From NCBI RefSeq assembly GCF_000346465.2, contig NC_034016.1:905481-969480 (forward strand): DNA of 64,000 nt, read 5' to 3'. The stretch is from Prunus persica (taxonomy: Eukaryota > Streptophyta > Magnoliopsida > Rosales > Rosaceae). Positions 1 to 11,596 of this stretch are shown in pieces (within the stretch, counting starts at the first letter, position 1; each line of letters starts with the position of its first letter). Position numbers and translations under genes: made by a program. The notes under the pieces were generated by a model. That model made no database searches. It saw only the letters and a program-made list of their open reading frames with translations, and was not told the origin of the DNA.

Positions 1-80
1 TGACAAAGACAATTTCCAGTAAAGCATTCCACAATTCACTGGATCAGTTGGGCATTGGCGACATCTATGCACCAACGTGA
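1..80 (+). pseudogene. 3' end of a Ty1/copia polyprotein (RNase H tail)
   Basis: Reading from base 3, the frame encodes a tail ending SLDQLGIGDIYAPT followed by a TGA at 78-80. This is the usual C-terminus of copia integrase/RT/RNase H polyproteins. A purine-rich tract (GAGGGGGAG) and an LTR start follow directly, as expected for the 3' end of a copia element. The rest lies outside the window, so intactness cannot be judged. A second copia remnant at 11.8-12.2 kb has the same kind of ending. Confidence 0.75.
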
Positions 81-87
81 GGGGGAG

Positions 88-321
88 TGTTGGCGTGACT
101 TGTGGATATCGACTTACTTTCCTTACACACCAAGAATTTCTATTATAATTGTAATTGATTTACTTTAATTCCTGATTTCCTACTGTAAATGGATTTAGGA
201 ATTTATTATTTACTTGCCCATTCAGGTTTTGTTGTATTATAAATATGGCCTCCTACAAGGAGAAGAATGTACAGAAAATTCCAACAAACAAATATTCTCT
301 TATAATTTTCATATTTTAGCA
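88..321 (+). mobile_element. Probable 3' LTR of the copia element
   Basis: The segment begins with TGTTGG right after the polypurine tract and has a TATA-like TATTATAAATA near 235-245. The right boundary is chosen at a CA dinucleotide near 321 and is uncertain, because the 5' LTR and target duplication are not in the window. Polypurine tract plus adjacent TG start support the left edge well. Confidence 0.55.
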
Positions 322-435
322 AATATACTATACAAACGTACAAATTAAGTGGCCCTATATTATGTAGTTAGTGATCAATTTCCCCTCTACTTACACTTGT
401 GAGTTAGGGCCTACTTTATTAACATAATAATATGA

Positions 436-438
<3 letters not shown>

Positions 439-470
<32 letters not shown>
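439..470. repeat. (CT)n microsatellite
   Basis: About 16 perfect CT units are seen, flanked by C- and T-rich sequence. No gene is recognised between 322 and 660. Confidence 0.95.
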
Positions 471-473
<3 letters not shown>

Positions 474-660
474 CCTTTAAAGCTACTGCCATTCACGCAT
501 ACCAACTCTATTTAGTAGACCAATCCCTCTACAACTAGGACTTCATTACTTTCCCTGTTTTAATGAAAGAATGCAACATTGAGAAGTTCCCAAATGTTTT
601 ACCATTGGTTAAGGATGTAAAACTGAGCGACAAGGATGTAAAAAGACAATAAGACATTAA

Positions 661-2151
661 GGGGTCGTTTGGTACACAGGCTTGGCTTGGACTGGCTTGG
701 ACTAAATTTAGTACCATGTTTGTTTCATTTAATTCTAGTCTTAGATGAGATTGCTAATACCGGGCCCACCAAAAACACCTCCTTAGGAGGGGACTACTAA
801 TCCCATGTAGAAAGGGAGGATTAGCTAGTCCTATGTTTATTAATGTATGAGATGCATATATTATATTGTAATACTAATAACATATATTACTATTATTATT
901 ATTATAACATACACATATATTATAATGTACATATATACATGTATATACACATATACAAGTATATATATACACATATATACATATATAATATATATAAATA
1001 CATATAGATATATACACATATATTATTATTATAATATACTCATATACACATACATATTAATATTATAATAATAGCATACATGTATACATGTATATATGTA
1101 ATATATATTATATTATATATTAATGTACATATATACACGTATATACATGTATATATATAAACACATATATATATACATATATAATATATAAATACATATA
1201 GATATATACACGTATATTATTATTATAATATACCCATATACACATGCATATTAATATTATAATAATAGCATACATGTACATATGTAATATATATTATTAT
1301 AATACATATATATAAGTATATATACATATATGTGTATATATTATACCCATGTATGTATTATAATATACATATACACACGTATATAGACATATACATTATA
1401 TATTTATATTATATGTATATATATTATAATATACATATATACACGTATATACATGTATATTATTATTATAACATACTCATATATATTATCTATTATAATA
1501 TACATATGTATATGTATATGTATATGTATTATACCCATGTATATATTATAATATATAGATACACCTATATACACATATATTATATACATGTATATACGTA
1601 TATATATATATGTGTATTATAATATATAATATATATACATATATTATACATATATTATATATACATATGTATTTTATAATATATATATAATATATATGTA
1701 TATATACATACATATATAATATACATATATACACATATATACATGTATATTATTATTATTATTATTATAACATACCCATATATATATTATATATTATAAT
1801 ATACATACATATATATAAATATATGTATATGTATTATACCCATGTATATTATAATATACATATATACACCTATATACACTTATATATGTATGTACGTTTA
1901 TATTATTTAAAATATATAATATTATTATAATATACTTATATACATGTATATACATATATATTATATATATTATAAAATACATATATACATATATATAGAT
2001 ATTTTTGAAAAAATAAAAAAAATAAAAGTCCTAGTCCAAGCATACACCAAACGCAGGATAAGCGTTATCCAACTTAGACCAAGCCAAGCCAAGCCAAGCC
2101 AGTCCCTAAGCATAGTCCATGCCAAGACAGTCCTGTGTACCAAACGAGCCC
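661..2151. mobile_element. PIF/Harbinger-like TIR element filled with AT satellite
   Basis: The left end reads GGGGTCGTTTGGTAC and the right end is its near-perfect inverse (GTACCAAACGAGCCC, one mismatch in 15). The trinucleotide TAA flanks both ends (658-660 and 2152-2154), the duplication typical of PIF/Harbinger insertions. Subterminal sequence also pairs (GGCTTGG runs on the left, CCAAGCC runs on the right). No transposase is seen, so it is non-autonomous. Most of the interior is the AT satellite described separately. Confidence 0.75.
843..1998. repeat. AT-rich satellite of TATATACAYGTATAT-type units
   Basis: About 1.15 kb is built from short alternating purine-pyrimidine words (ATATATACAC, ATACATGTATAT, TATTATTATTATAATATAC), repeated with drift on both strands. 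Small open frames here are Y/I-rich by-products and not genes. It sits wholly inside the TIR element at 661-2151. Confidence 0.9.
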
Positions 2152-2724
2152 TAAATTAATTGGAAAAACCCCACCACTAATCATGGAATCAAGTGATTTT
2201 CCATTAGCATCAGCGAAGAAGTTTAAAACATCAAGGTGGGTTATATCCACTGGGTGCAAGTCTATAGGATCAACTTCAAACGAGTGTGTCTCAATTGTTT
2301 TTTTTGCCTTTGATCGAGGCTTGGTAAAAATCTACCAAATGTTTTGGCATGCGGCAAACGTGTGCCCAATGCCCATATGCACCATATGTATGGCAAACTT
2401 TCCCAATGACAAATTTATAATATAATTTGAATTTATCTTACTATGTAATTTGAAAGGAATTAATTGTAAGTTTAATTATTATTCAATTGATGTTCTATGT
2501 TTTTCTTTTTTAAATAAAAAATGCTAGGCTTATCATATTTTGATACATATTATGTACCATCTTTCTAACATAGGTGGAACCCACCAATATAATGAGACCC
2601 ACCTCTATTAGAGAGGTGGTATACAAGAAATAGAGCATAATGGAGCCCATCTCTATCAGAGATATAATATACAATGTGGTATTAAAATGTGATAAACCTA
2701 ACATTACCTTTTTTATATAAAAGG

Positions 2725-2908
2725 GTTTAGGAAAAGATTATAACCCACTAAAAGTCGAATCCAAAATCTGAAAGATTTGCTGCCCTTTCAATGACTTTTA
2801 TGACTTGTGTTTTTGTTTTTTTTCCTTTATTTATACCTCACAAAATCTGAAAGTCCTCCATAGTGATCTATGCTATCACTCTTTCCATTTCCACACGTTT
2901 CTTTCTCC

Positions 2909-2943
<35 letters not shown>

Positions 2944-3080
2944 GATGGACACTCAGATGGCAAAAACGTGGCCTTTGCAAGAACATCAATCGATCATAAA
3001 TCTAATGATACCGAGTTGATTTCTAATGTTCTTTTCAACGATACCTTTCTTCTTTTTTGTTTTTCTTTTTTTACACATTT
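2725..3080 (+). repeat. Diverged copy of the sequence at 6417-6740 (upstream region of dioxygenase A)
   Basis: The order of sequence blocks (AGGAAAAGATTA, AAATCTGAAAGAT, TATACCTCACAAAATCT, AAAGTCCTCCATA, ATAGTGATCTAT) is shared with 6417-6740 in the same orientation. This looks like a local segmental duplication of DNA that in the second copy lies about 0.5-0.8 kb upstream of dioxygenase A. A (TA)n run at about 2910-2936 lies inside it. Confidence 0.7.
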
Positions 3081-3081
3081 T

Positions 3082-3173
3082 GCACGACATGATTTATTTG
3101 TTGTTTTTATCGTGAAAGTGGAAATTTGCACGACATGATTTATTTCTTGTTTTTATCGTGAAAGTGGAAATTT
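3082..3173. repeat. Two-copy 46-bp direct tandem repeat
   Basis: The unit beginning GCACGACATGATTTATTT and ending GAAAGTGGAAATTT occurs twice back to back (3082-3127 and 3128-3173) with one visible mismatch. No coding function is seen. From 3174 to 3700 the DNA is AT-rich without a recognised gene. Confidence 0.9.
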
Positions 3174-3714
3174 ATAACCATCGGCGGACCTATTAAGGCG
3201 CAAGGACTGCATCTCCTCTGGCCAAAAAAATCATTGTAGGTGCTTCAGATTGCCCCTTTGCTTAACTGGTGTACAGATCACCTTATTTTCATTTTCAACA
3301 TTTAAGTAAATGTCTTTGTCCTTTTACTTTTATTTATTTTTATATTACTCCATTTACTTAAGTTTACAATGTAAATAAGGAACTACCCCCCATTTGGATT
3401 CAAATAAAAATACTAGAAAATCAAATTCCCACCAAATCAAAATACGCAAATTCGGTTTTAGTGCAAAATAAGATTTAGGCTAAAAATGATGGCTCATTAA
3501 GTCAAGATATACTTCATACTAAAATCCCATAAAATCAAGTTTTCTTATTTGATGTATAAGGAATAAAAGCCGCTAAAAATTATCTTGAGAAAATGATTAT
3601 TTCGAAAAACTATTTTTCATACTTAGTCAATATTACACCTCCGCTAAAAAATTTCTGGATCCACCAGAGTTTATAACCCTCGTCAGTTCCAGCTTTTTCT
3701 TTTCTGCGTATCCA

Positions 3715-4010
3715 CAAGGAAGAGCAATGGGAGACGAGAAAGATTTAGTTGATCTTAACAAGGAAGAGCAATGGGAGACGAGAAAGATTTAGTTGTTGGG
3801 AGACAAGAAAGATTTAGTTGATCTTAACAAGGAAGAGCAATGGGAGACAAGAAAGATTTAGTTGTTGGGAGACAAGAAAGGAAAGATTTAGTTGATCTTA
3901 ACAAGGAAGAGCAATGGGAGACAAGAAAGATTTAGTTGTTGGGAGACAAGAAAGATTTAGTTGATCTTAACAAGGAAGAGCAATGGGAGATAACAAAGAT
4001 TTAGTTTTGC
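3715..4010. repeat. Minisatellite grown from a dioxygenase 5' leader
   Basis: About four copies of a roughly 66-bp higher-order unit are present, made of the words AAGGAAGAGCAATGGGAGA, CAAGAAAGATTTAGTTG and ATCTTAACAA. The same words occur once at 16414-16463, in the 5' leader of dioxygenase B (minus strand). The array is therefore an expanded copy of that leader. Confidence 0.85.
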
Positions 4011-5350
4011 ATGCGTTGATGCGAATACGTTCCTCCAATTTATGAGGAGAATATAGGGGACCTCCAATGCATGCTAAAAAAAAAAATATTTTACGCAAAA
4101 GTATAAACTAATAATCTTAGTCAGACCAGTTTATTTGAGATGCTTATTGAGTCAAACTTGGCGTTGTTTTGCCTGGTATATTGGCAAGTTGGCAACCATT
4201 TATCTGATATATATATATATATATGTAGCGCGCTAAGATTGTCAATTAAAACCGTTGATCAAGCATAGCTATATATGAATGTATGTTCTTCGTTAATAAT
4301 GTGACAAAATAATATGTGAGTCTTATTTGTTAGGGAGGATTAGATTAGACTAGTAAAGCGGCAATATTTCATGTGCAATCAAGGCATAATATGAATATTG
4401 TTGTCTAACATTGAGGATGAAGGATGACTATTCATAAGAGGTTGATTATGAAAACTTATCCCTCATAGTCATAATCCCACCATTTTCAATGGGATTAGGA
4501 GGATAAGTTTTAGTCATCAGCATTGTATAGATAGTCCCCATTATTTCTCAAAGTTAGACAACATATCCATATTACGCCTTCAATTTACATGAAATATAGG
4601 CATTTTGCTAGCGTAGTCTAGTCTAGTATAATCCTCCCTATCAACCAAATCAGAGAATATTATTCTTTACAATTTTGAATTAAATTTTAACTTGTTAGAC
4701 TCTTAATCAAGATTGCACTTGCATTGAGATATACATGTTTCAAAAGTCCTAAGGGGTAGCATGGCCTAATGTAATCTCATTCTTTTCCTAAATTGTCTTG
4801 TACATTAATTTTATTTTCTGGTTACATTTTGCACTCCTGTTTGGGACATGTTACAATTTAGTTCCCGTCTTTTAAATGTACAGTTTCAAGAATGGCAGTT
4901 ACCATTAATCATGTGTGAAATCAAGGTTGGATGTGTGATGCTTATTGATAATGTGAAGTCAAGTTTGGATGAGTGCTCCTAACAAAATAAGATGTTTTTT
5001 TTTTTTTTTTTCAATCAATAGAAGAAGGGATATTCGAACTAGGGTTAAAAAGAGAAAAAATATCATGCTCAGGGTTCATATTAATCCTTATTTTTATTTT
5101 GTTTTAATTAGTTGCTACTAGAATCTTACTAAAGGATAAGATTTGAAGTTATTGGTGGTGCAAGGAAATAATAAATTAGTTTTTGCGAGGAATATTTGCA
5201 TTATGCTTGAGTCATGTTGATGACGTTTGCACTGCTTAGTAAGCAGAATTGTTTGTTTGTGCATAGCAAAGCAAAAGAGTTTTGGGAAATCAAACCAACA
5301 ATGCCTTTTACCGATTAGCATTTGGTTTAGTGTATTCATGCCCATTTAGT
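3960..5350 (-). promoter_or_regulatory. Duplicated promoter of dioxygenase B without its gene
   Basis: Blocks in this interval match 16440-17000, upstream of dioxygenase B, in the same orientation. Examples are GCATGC..ATGC.AATACGTTCCTCCAATTTAT, ATATTTTACGCAAAAGTATAAAC, ATGTGAAGTCAAGTTTGGATG, GATATTCGAACTAGGGT and TTTGGGAAATCAA. In the gene B copy the leader leads to an ATG. Here the leader is a minisatellite and no dioxygenase coding sequence follows at lower coordinates. The TATA-like TATAAATT of gene B reads CATAAATT here. A MITE (4326-4650) interrupts the copy. I infer an orphaned promoter duplication. Confidence 0.7.
4326..4650. mobile_element. MITE with arms of about 150 bp
   Basis: The left arm (TTTGTTAGGGAGGATTAGA, then ATATTTCATGT, GTTGTCTAACATTGAG) is mirrored on the right (ATAATCCTCCCTATCAACCAAA preceded by the inverse of the other blocks), forming a long imperfect hairpin centred near 4490. 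There is no coding content. The exact ends and target duplication are uncertain. Confidence 0.7.
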
Positions 5351-7058
5351 AAGATTTTATTTGTGAACATATTCATATATATATATATTTTTTAATTTTT
5401 TTTTGTAAAGAGTTCGATATTTAGTTAATAATAATATAATCTTGTTGTAGATGTATTGGTCCGTTGCCAATAATTGTAGATATATTAACATGTTGTAGAT
5501 AGAGTATCTTGTTATTATTCTATTATATATTTATCCCACTTTTTTTTTCCCCTTTTTCTCTTGTTTTCTCCCTTGGGGCGTGCAAGTGTCACGCTGCATT
5601 TCCGCGCGTGCAAGTGGAAATACTCCTCTAGCTACATTTCCACTATATTTAAATTAAAATGCTACATTTTGTGTTCAGATGAGAGTATGGTAACTTATTA
5701 ATCTAATTTTTGTTTTAAAAAAAAAACTGGAATGTACCATTTTTTGTTCTTTGGGTACTGAAGATTGTTGGCTAACGAAGTCAAATATATGAACTAGTTC
5801 CATTGTTTTTTAACCTATTTGTTGGAAATTGTATGTTCTCACTTCTCTTTTGTTCACTTATATTCCCTTGTTAAAATTGTATATTGTAGTAAAAATTATT
5901 TTAAAAAAATAAAAGGAAGTATAAGTAGACAAAAGGGAGTGGGAAAATCACCACCTATAATTTACTCTAAATTGATATAATTAATCTATCGGGAGGGAAT
6001 TCTATCTTAGGTTATTTGCATCAACCAATTTCATCATTTGAACGAGGGAAATAAACTTGGGATTTTGACAAAAGTCAAAATTTCTAAATTGATATAAACC
6101 AATTCTCGTATTTGGATAAATAAAAAACATAGAAATTTAGAAATTCTGCATGGGGGAAAAATGGAATTTGGAAGTCATAAATCCCAACTTTAAATTCTAT
6201 CTAAAAGTCGTCATTTCTAAAATTCTAAGAGAGATTAAGTTTTTAAAAAAGATAACTTTACAAATAAAGGTTAAATTTCATATTTTAAACCCGTCATCCA
6301 AACAAGAAACTTTATAAATTTTAGAACATTAATTTTCGTCATTTATAAATTCCTTTATACTTTTAAATTTCCTCATTTAAATGAATTTAGAAAAAATATT
6401 GCATGGCTGCATTTAGGAAAAGATTAACCCAATAAAAGTCCAATCCGAAATCTGAAAGATATGCTGCACTTTCAATGACTTTTATTACTTGTTTGTGTTT
6501 TTTTTCCTTCATTTATACCTCACAAAATCTTAAAGTCCTCCATATATAGTGATCTATATGCTCACTCTTTTCATATCCACAGGTTTTTGACATTGAGGTA
6601 AAGCCAACCACACCGATGATGATCAATCCATTGGTCATACATCTAATGATACCGACTCTATTTCTAATGTTCTTTTCAAAGATGCCCTTCTTTTTTCTTT
6701 TTCATTTTTTACACGTCTTGCACGAGCCTTTCTATTCTGCGTGTCCACAAGACTCTTTCTATGTCATTCGTTGAATGACGTGCTAACTTGCTGCAATCAA
6801 ATAAATGTAGGCTCTCATTGATTGGCCATTGCTTTCTTGTTACAGTGCATGCATATTATTTTTCTTCCAATTCAACTGTTCACTAATAGTTCTATACGAG
6901 GCTCTCATTGATTGGCCCTATATGATATAGTTTATTGTTATTTACATTTTGGTTATACTTAGTTCCCATAATTAAGGTGTGAATCATGCTTTAGTTGTTC
7001 TAGTTTGCATATTCACACGTTTTATATGGTCCGGTAATTATTTTACTTCTTTTTTTTG
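5351..7058. other. AT-rich spacer upstream of dioxygenase A
   Basis: No gene or element boundary is recognised beyond the second copy of the 2725-3080 duplication, which lies at 6417-6740. The direct repeat GAGGCTCTCATTGATTGGCC (near 6808 and 6900) is also present. Confidence 0.6.
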
Positions 7059-7060
7059 GC

Positions 7061-7068
7061 TATAAATA
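7061..7068 (+). promoter_or_regulatory. TATA box of dioxygenase A
   Basis: TATAAATA lies 120 bp before the ATG in the context GGCTATAAATATGGT. The same 15 bases occur 124 bp before the start of dioxygenase C, showing a conserved core promoter. Confidence 0.8.
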
Positions 7069-7180
7069 TGGTCACTTGGGGATTCTTGTTTTTGCATGCG
7101 AGTCCTCAAACTCTGAGTCTCATTTAGTCTCAGCTAGCCCCTCTCATTGAATCCTCTCTCTTTTTCTCACTACGCACACC

Positions 7181-9670
7181 ATGTCTGGAACTCGAGCAAC
7201 TCCACTACTGCTTACTCAAAGTCAAAACCCTTGTTTTCAGTCCTCACAAAGTGTTTCAAGTACCAACGGCAGCATAAACTGCATTTCAGGACGTGACCAT
7301 GAATCATGTCATGTTCCAAATCCAATCATTGACTACTCCATGCTCAACTCCAATGATTGTCTCAAAAGGTCTCAAGCTATCAATGACCTCAATCAAGCTT
7401 GCCTCAACTATGGCTTCTTCGCAGTATCCACTTCTTCCTCCTTCCATTTGTCTCTATTTTCACTCCACTTAAATTGCCAACTAATCACGTTTTAGACCAT
7501 ATTAACTGATAACATGATACCTTAAGTTTATATACACTTATTACATACACAAACTATATGTATATGCATGTGCGCGCACACACACAGAGAGCTTCAATTG
7601 GAGGATCTCTCAAATAAGTATATTAAGAAACACTTTTGTAGCGCACATTATGCATTGTATTTCAATAATCCGAATCGTCTATTTCTTAAAACACCATGTT
7701 CATCTATTTTTTGGGTCAAAACTAGATGTCTTAATGATTTTCAATTTACTTGAATTTTTTGCAAGGATGATCACTGAATGATGACTTAAAAAATAAACGT
7801 TTTGATATTGTTTGAAGTAAAATTTGTAGTGGACCACACAACGTATCCCTCAAATAGTTTTTTTTTTTTTAAGGATCTCTCAATAGAATAGGACTAATGT
7901 ATAGAGAGCTTCAATGGACGAATCTCTCGAATAATTATTTGTGGGGCACCCTTTTAGTGCCCACTTCACACTTTATTTTAATGATTCGAACTATCTATTT
8001 TTTTAGGTGGTCTCTCAAATATCATTTTTGAAAAAAATACTTGAACAAGAGACCATTTAACAGAAACCACTCAATTAAATGGTTGTTATTTTTTGCATAG
8101 GAGAAAATCTGTATAGCAGTTCTTCTCATTCGGACGTCCGCACGTTATTACCATGCGGACGCCATTTAACTAAAAAGCCCTAGGTGTTTCTTGATAAAAA
8201 CGAATATATATTGCATTGGAAGAATGAGTCCGATTAACCATTTGGAATGTTTAATATCTCTTTCTGATGTTTGAGTGGCCTTGATGATTTTGTAGGTGAC
8301 AAATCATGGGATCCCAGATAGCTTGATTGGGAGTGTTATGAATTGGCTTTCCAAATTTTTTAATCAAAGTGATGAGGAGAAGCGAAGGTATGATACGAAT
8401 GATCCGACGGATAGGATCAGATTCAGGTGGGGCGGCAGAACCCAAAGAGAGCTTCTCCACATGAGGGCACATCCCACCTTCCATTGCCCAACAAAGCCTG
8501 CCGATTCCATGTAACCCTGCTTGTATCAAACCCATGCATTCATTCCCTTTCACACAAAGAAGCCACACACACACATATTTTCTTACTTATTACAATGTTG
8601 GCAGGGTTTTAACAGAGTATTGTGAGAGAATGCGAGAGATGGGAATGCAATTACTTAGAGGGATTTCAAAATCTCTAGGGCTTGAAGAATGCTACATAGA
8701 AAACAAAATGAAGCTGGAATCGGGCTACAACGTTTTTGGACCAAATTACTATCCAGCACTGTCGCAGTCCTCGGATGATAAGAATCAGATTGGCCAATTC
8801 CCTCATCGCGACCCTGGTTTACTTGTTCTCCTTGCACAAAACGTGGGTGGGGGGCTTCAGATAGAACATCAGAAGAAGTGGCTCAATGCAGATTTTCCTC
8901 CTAGTTCCATTTTTGTCATTGTTGCCGACCATATAGAGGTGCGTTTAAGATTCTCAAATTTTTTATTACTCTCCATAAAAACTAATCACATATGATTGGA
9001 TTAGGCTAAACACATAGATCAATTGTGTGTGATCATATTAGGCCCTGCAACGTTTGTCCTTCCCCCATGTTAAGATTAGGGTATCTAAGTCAATTGGCTT
9101 TGAGTTGAGAGGCTAATCATATTTTTATATTATAATGTACAGTTTTAAATATTCAACTTGAGGGTTTTATATTCTCAACTCAACACATGTTCAACTAACG
9201 CTTCGTCTTGTGGTACTTTACTTTTCAGTGTTAGAATAGGTTATAAGTTCGAATTGCCCCTTCCCAATTCATAAGAAAAAATGTTCTCAACACATGAGAT
9301 GTGTACGATCTGTAATATCACTAGCCTCATCTATATATTAGTTTTATTCACTAAAACGTTTGTGATAAATTTTCTTCTGAGGTAATTGGTCTGAGAACTT
9401 TTTGGGTTATAACATGATGCATGGCAGATTCTTACCAATGGAAAATACAAGAGCTTGTTGCATCGGGTGGCCTTAAACAGCGAAGTGGAAAGGATGAGTT
9501 TACCCTTCTTTTTTGGGCCATCGTTGGACGTAACTGTGAAGCCTGAACCAGAGTTTGTGGACGACCACAACCCACCCTCTTATCGTCAAATGACTTACAA
9601 AGCATACTTGGAATCCAATGACCACCATGTGATTGAAGCGAGAGCAAACTTGAATCAGATTCGACTCTGA
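7181..9670 (+). CDS. 2-oxoglutarate/Fe(II)-dependent dioxygenase A (intact, four exons)
   Basis: The predicted coding sequence is join(7181..7423, 8296..8510, 8605..8938, 9428..9670), 344 aa. All introns are GT/AG and the phases are consistent. The N-terminal DIOX_N part ends in LNQACLNYGFFA joined to VTNHGIP. The C-terminal 2OG-Fe(II) domain carries the iron ligands H220 and D222 (FPHRDPG) and H276 (LLHRV), and the 2-oxoglutarate-binding R286 and S288 (RMSLPFFFGP). These are the residues needed for this cytosolic oxidoreductase fold. Enzymes of this DOXC class hydroxylate or demethylate specialised metabolites or hormones; the substrate cannot be read from sequence. Start choice: the first ATG after a TATA box 120 bp upstream, matching the start of copy C. 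It is the best candidate in this window for a functional member of the A/C pair. Confidence 0.9.
9170..9275 (+). mobile_element. SINE-like piece in dioxygenase A intron 3
   Basis: The order CTTGTGGTACTTTACTTTTCAGTGTTAG then AAGTTCGAATTGCCCCTTCCC resembles the A-box/B-box order of the dispersed tRNA-derived family seen at 11.4, 18.7, 22.6 and 30.9 kb. It is degraded, so the assignment is tentative. Confidence 0.35.
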
Positions 9671-9906
9671 AACTTCAAATTAATAGCTGCTTATATTTAA
9701 GAATAATTGGATGGTAATTCCATTCAAAAATATATATTTACTTGTCATGTATTATGATTCAGACTCTCTTATTAGTCTATAATATGTGTGGTACTCTTTT
9801 CTACCATGAGGTTTGTCCTTTAGGAAGGTTTTAACGAAGCCATTGTTTCGTGTTGCTCTATGTATGCTACCTTAGTTATATGAATGAAATTATTTTTCTC
9901 AAAAAA
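9671..9906 (+). terminator. Probable 3' UTR and polyadenylation region of dioxygenase A
   Basis: Downstream of the TGA the sequence contains GAATGAAATTATT near 9882 before an A-run. The segment GGTACTCTTTT..AAGGTTTTAA.GA.GCCA also appears after dioxygenase C (24.93-25.01 kb), so the 3' flank was duplicated with the gene. The exact cleavage site cannot be fixed. Confidence 0.45.
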
Positions 9907-9996
9907 AATATACTATGGTCCCTGTGGAAGCTAGCCATACTTCTCAGTGACATGAGGAGGGTTGGGAAATACAAATAAAAACAAAGGTCCATAGGA

Positions 9997-10198
9997 GGAG
10001 TAATTTTTGGGTGTTCCAGGTACATCACGTGGCTGGTGTACCATACAATAGACGGAAGACATATGGAATATTTGCAATGCAGCCCGCCACATGTTATAAA
10101 AAGAAAGGCAGTAAGTTAAACAATAATTCCACATGTCCTATGTTTATTGGATGGTACACCAGCCACGTGGTGTACCCGGAACATATAAAAATTTCTCC
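9997..10198. mobile_element. 202-bp MITE with inverted repeats of about 55-60 bp
   Basis: The ends GGAGTAATTTTTGGGTGTTCC and the inverse of AACATATAAAAATTTCTCC open arms that continue through GTACATCACGTGGCTGGTGTACCAT and its inverse. The 7-bp CATAGGA flanks both sides (9990-9996 and 10199-10205). There is no coding capacity. Each arm contains a CACGTGG G-box core. Superfamily uncertain. Confidence 0.8.
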
Positions 10199-10343
10199 CA
10201 TAGGAGAACGTAACGATGTTGGTTAATATTTTCGGATGATGTATCCAGTACTATTATGATAAGGATTTCTGTTTGTTTGTAATGGTGTTGTGCGCCTTTT
10301 TCCTATTTCAAATAAGACCACCAAAACCAAAATAAGAGTTTAA

Positions 10344-11177
10344 GGACTTGTTTGGGAGTGATTATAGGCATGGACAGACCCATGATTTCAAAATGGTATG
10401 GGTTCAATTTACCTTACGTACAAACATGTTGATCTGACAAAAATTCCAATAAAAACATAGTTAAATAGTTAAATATCTAATCAAAATTAAAAAAACATCA
10501 TCAATTATAAATAAGAAATTAGGCCTTTATCACATCTTCAATCAACATGTCAATAACTAATCAATTGATCAAAATCCCCAATTGATAATTCTTACAAGCA
10601 AGAACACCAAAACCAATTTCCCTAATTGCAAATCCCTAATTGATAAACCTCAATTGTAAATATTTAATTCATACTTCATAAACCCTAAATAATCTCCAAA
10701 ATTTCAACATAAAAAAAAAAATTGAGTTAGGAAAAAAAGAAAAGAAGGGAATTTATGTGGTTAGCCTAGTCGTGCGGTCAGCCTAGTGGGAGTCTAATAT
10801 TTCATGAGTTGTGTGGGGGGTTAGTTTTTTTTTTTTTGTTGGTCAACCTAGTGGGATTAGTTAATAAGGTTTTATTTGAGTGGCCTAGACTACGGTATTA
10901 ATTTAGTCTATATATATATATATAAATAGGTTCTCTTTGCTATAGTCCAAGTTAGCATGTTTAAGGAACTGTCCCTGATTATGGGAGGACCAGAATCACT
11001 AATAGGGATAAGCATCTCACACATACTTCTCCATATAATCACCACTTTTAGTGATTTTAAGCAATTTGAGGAGAATCACCTCTCATGTAATTTCCCATAA
11101 AATTACTAAAAACTATTTAAAGTGATTATATGGAGAAGTGATTATTGGCCTATCTAGAATCACTGCCAAACGAGCCC
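10344..11177. mobile_element. PIF/Harbinger-like TIR element
   Basis: The left end GGACTTGTTTGGGAGTGATT pairs with the right end AATCACTGCCAAACGAGCCC, and TAA is duplicated at 10341-10343 and 11178-11180. It belongs to the same broad end-sequence group (GGG.TCGTTTGG) as 661-2151. The right half contains inverted GTGATTATATGGAGAAGT blocks (near 11025 and 11120). The left half looks like unrelated AT-rich DNA, perhaps a nested insertion. No transposase is seen. Confidence 0.7.
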
Positions 11178-11394
11178 TAAGTTGTATTCCTTTATAATTT
11201 TGTGTATAAGAAAAAAGAAGACAGAAAAATAGTATCATAACCCAAGTTGGATCGTGAAATGAACGACTCCAATATTTATTCTAGTTCATTTCTTTACTAG
11301 AAAAAGTAAAGAAAATTTTAATAAAGTTTTTCATTCCAAGCATCTTTCTCTTTTAACATACAAGTACATTCCTTGAAATAATTAAGAATCTGCT

Positions 11395-11515
11395 AACGGG
11401 ATTTAACTTAGTGAAAAAGGGCATTGACTTGCAAACTAGTATAGTCTCAAGTTCGAACAGTGATGGTACTTCGGTAGTGTGTGTGTGTGAGAAACCCCCC
11501 TCCCTTTCCTAACTT
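11395..11515 (+). mobile_element. tRNA-derived SINE-like copy
   Basis: TTAGTGAAAAAGGGCATTGACTTGCAAACTAGT followed by CTCAAGTTCGAACAG resembles pol III A-box and B-box spacing, with a (GT)n stretch and C-rich tail. Related copies lie at 18.70-18.81, 22.56-22.64 and 30.84-30.94 kb in the opposite orientation. Confidence 0.5.
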
Positions 11516-11596
11516 CGGAAGAAAAAAAAAAAAAAAGAATCACTTGAATTGGAGGCTTTGGTTTCAAATCTACCGAATGACCAAAAAATGAGCGAC

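Noticed and set aside
847..1982. Several open frames of 60-96 codons rich in Tyr, Ile, His and Thr on both strands
   Set aside because: They are translations of the AT satellite, with no domain and no splice or codon signal.
11395..11460. Possible intact tRNA gene
   Set aside because: Only A-box- and B-box-like words are present; the cloverleaf arms cannot be drawn, and sibling copies show it is SINE-like.
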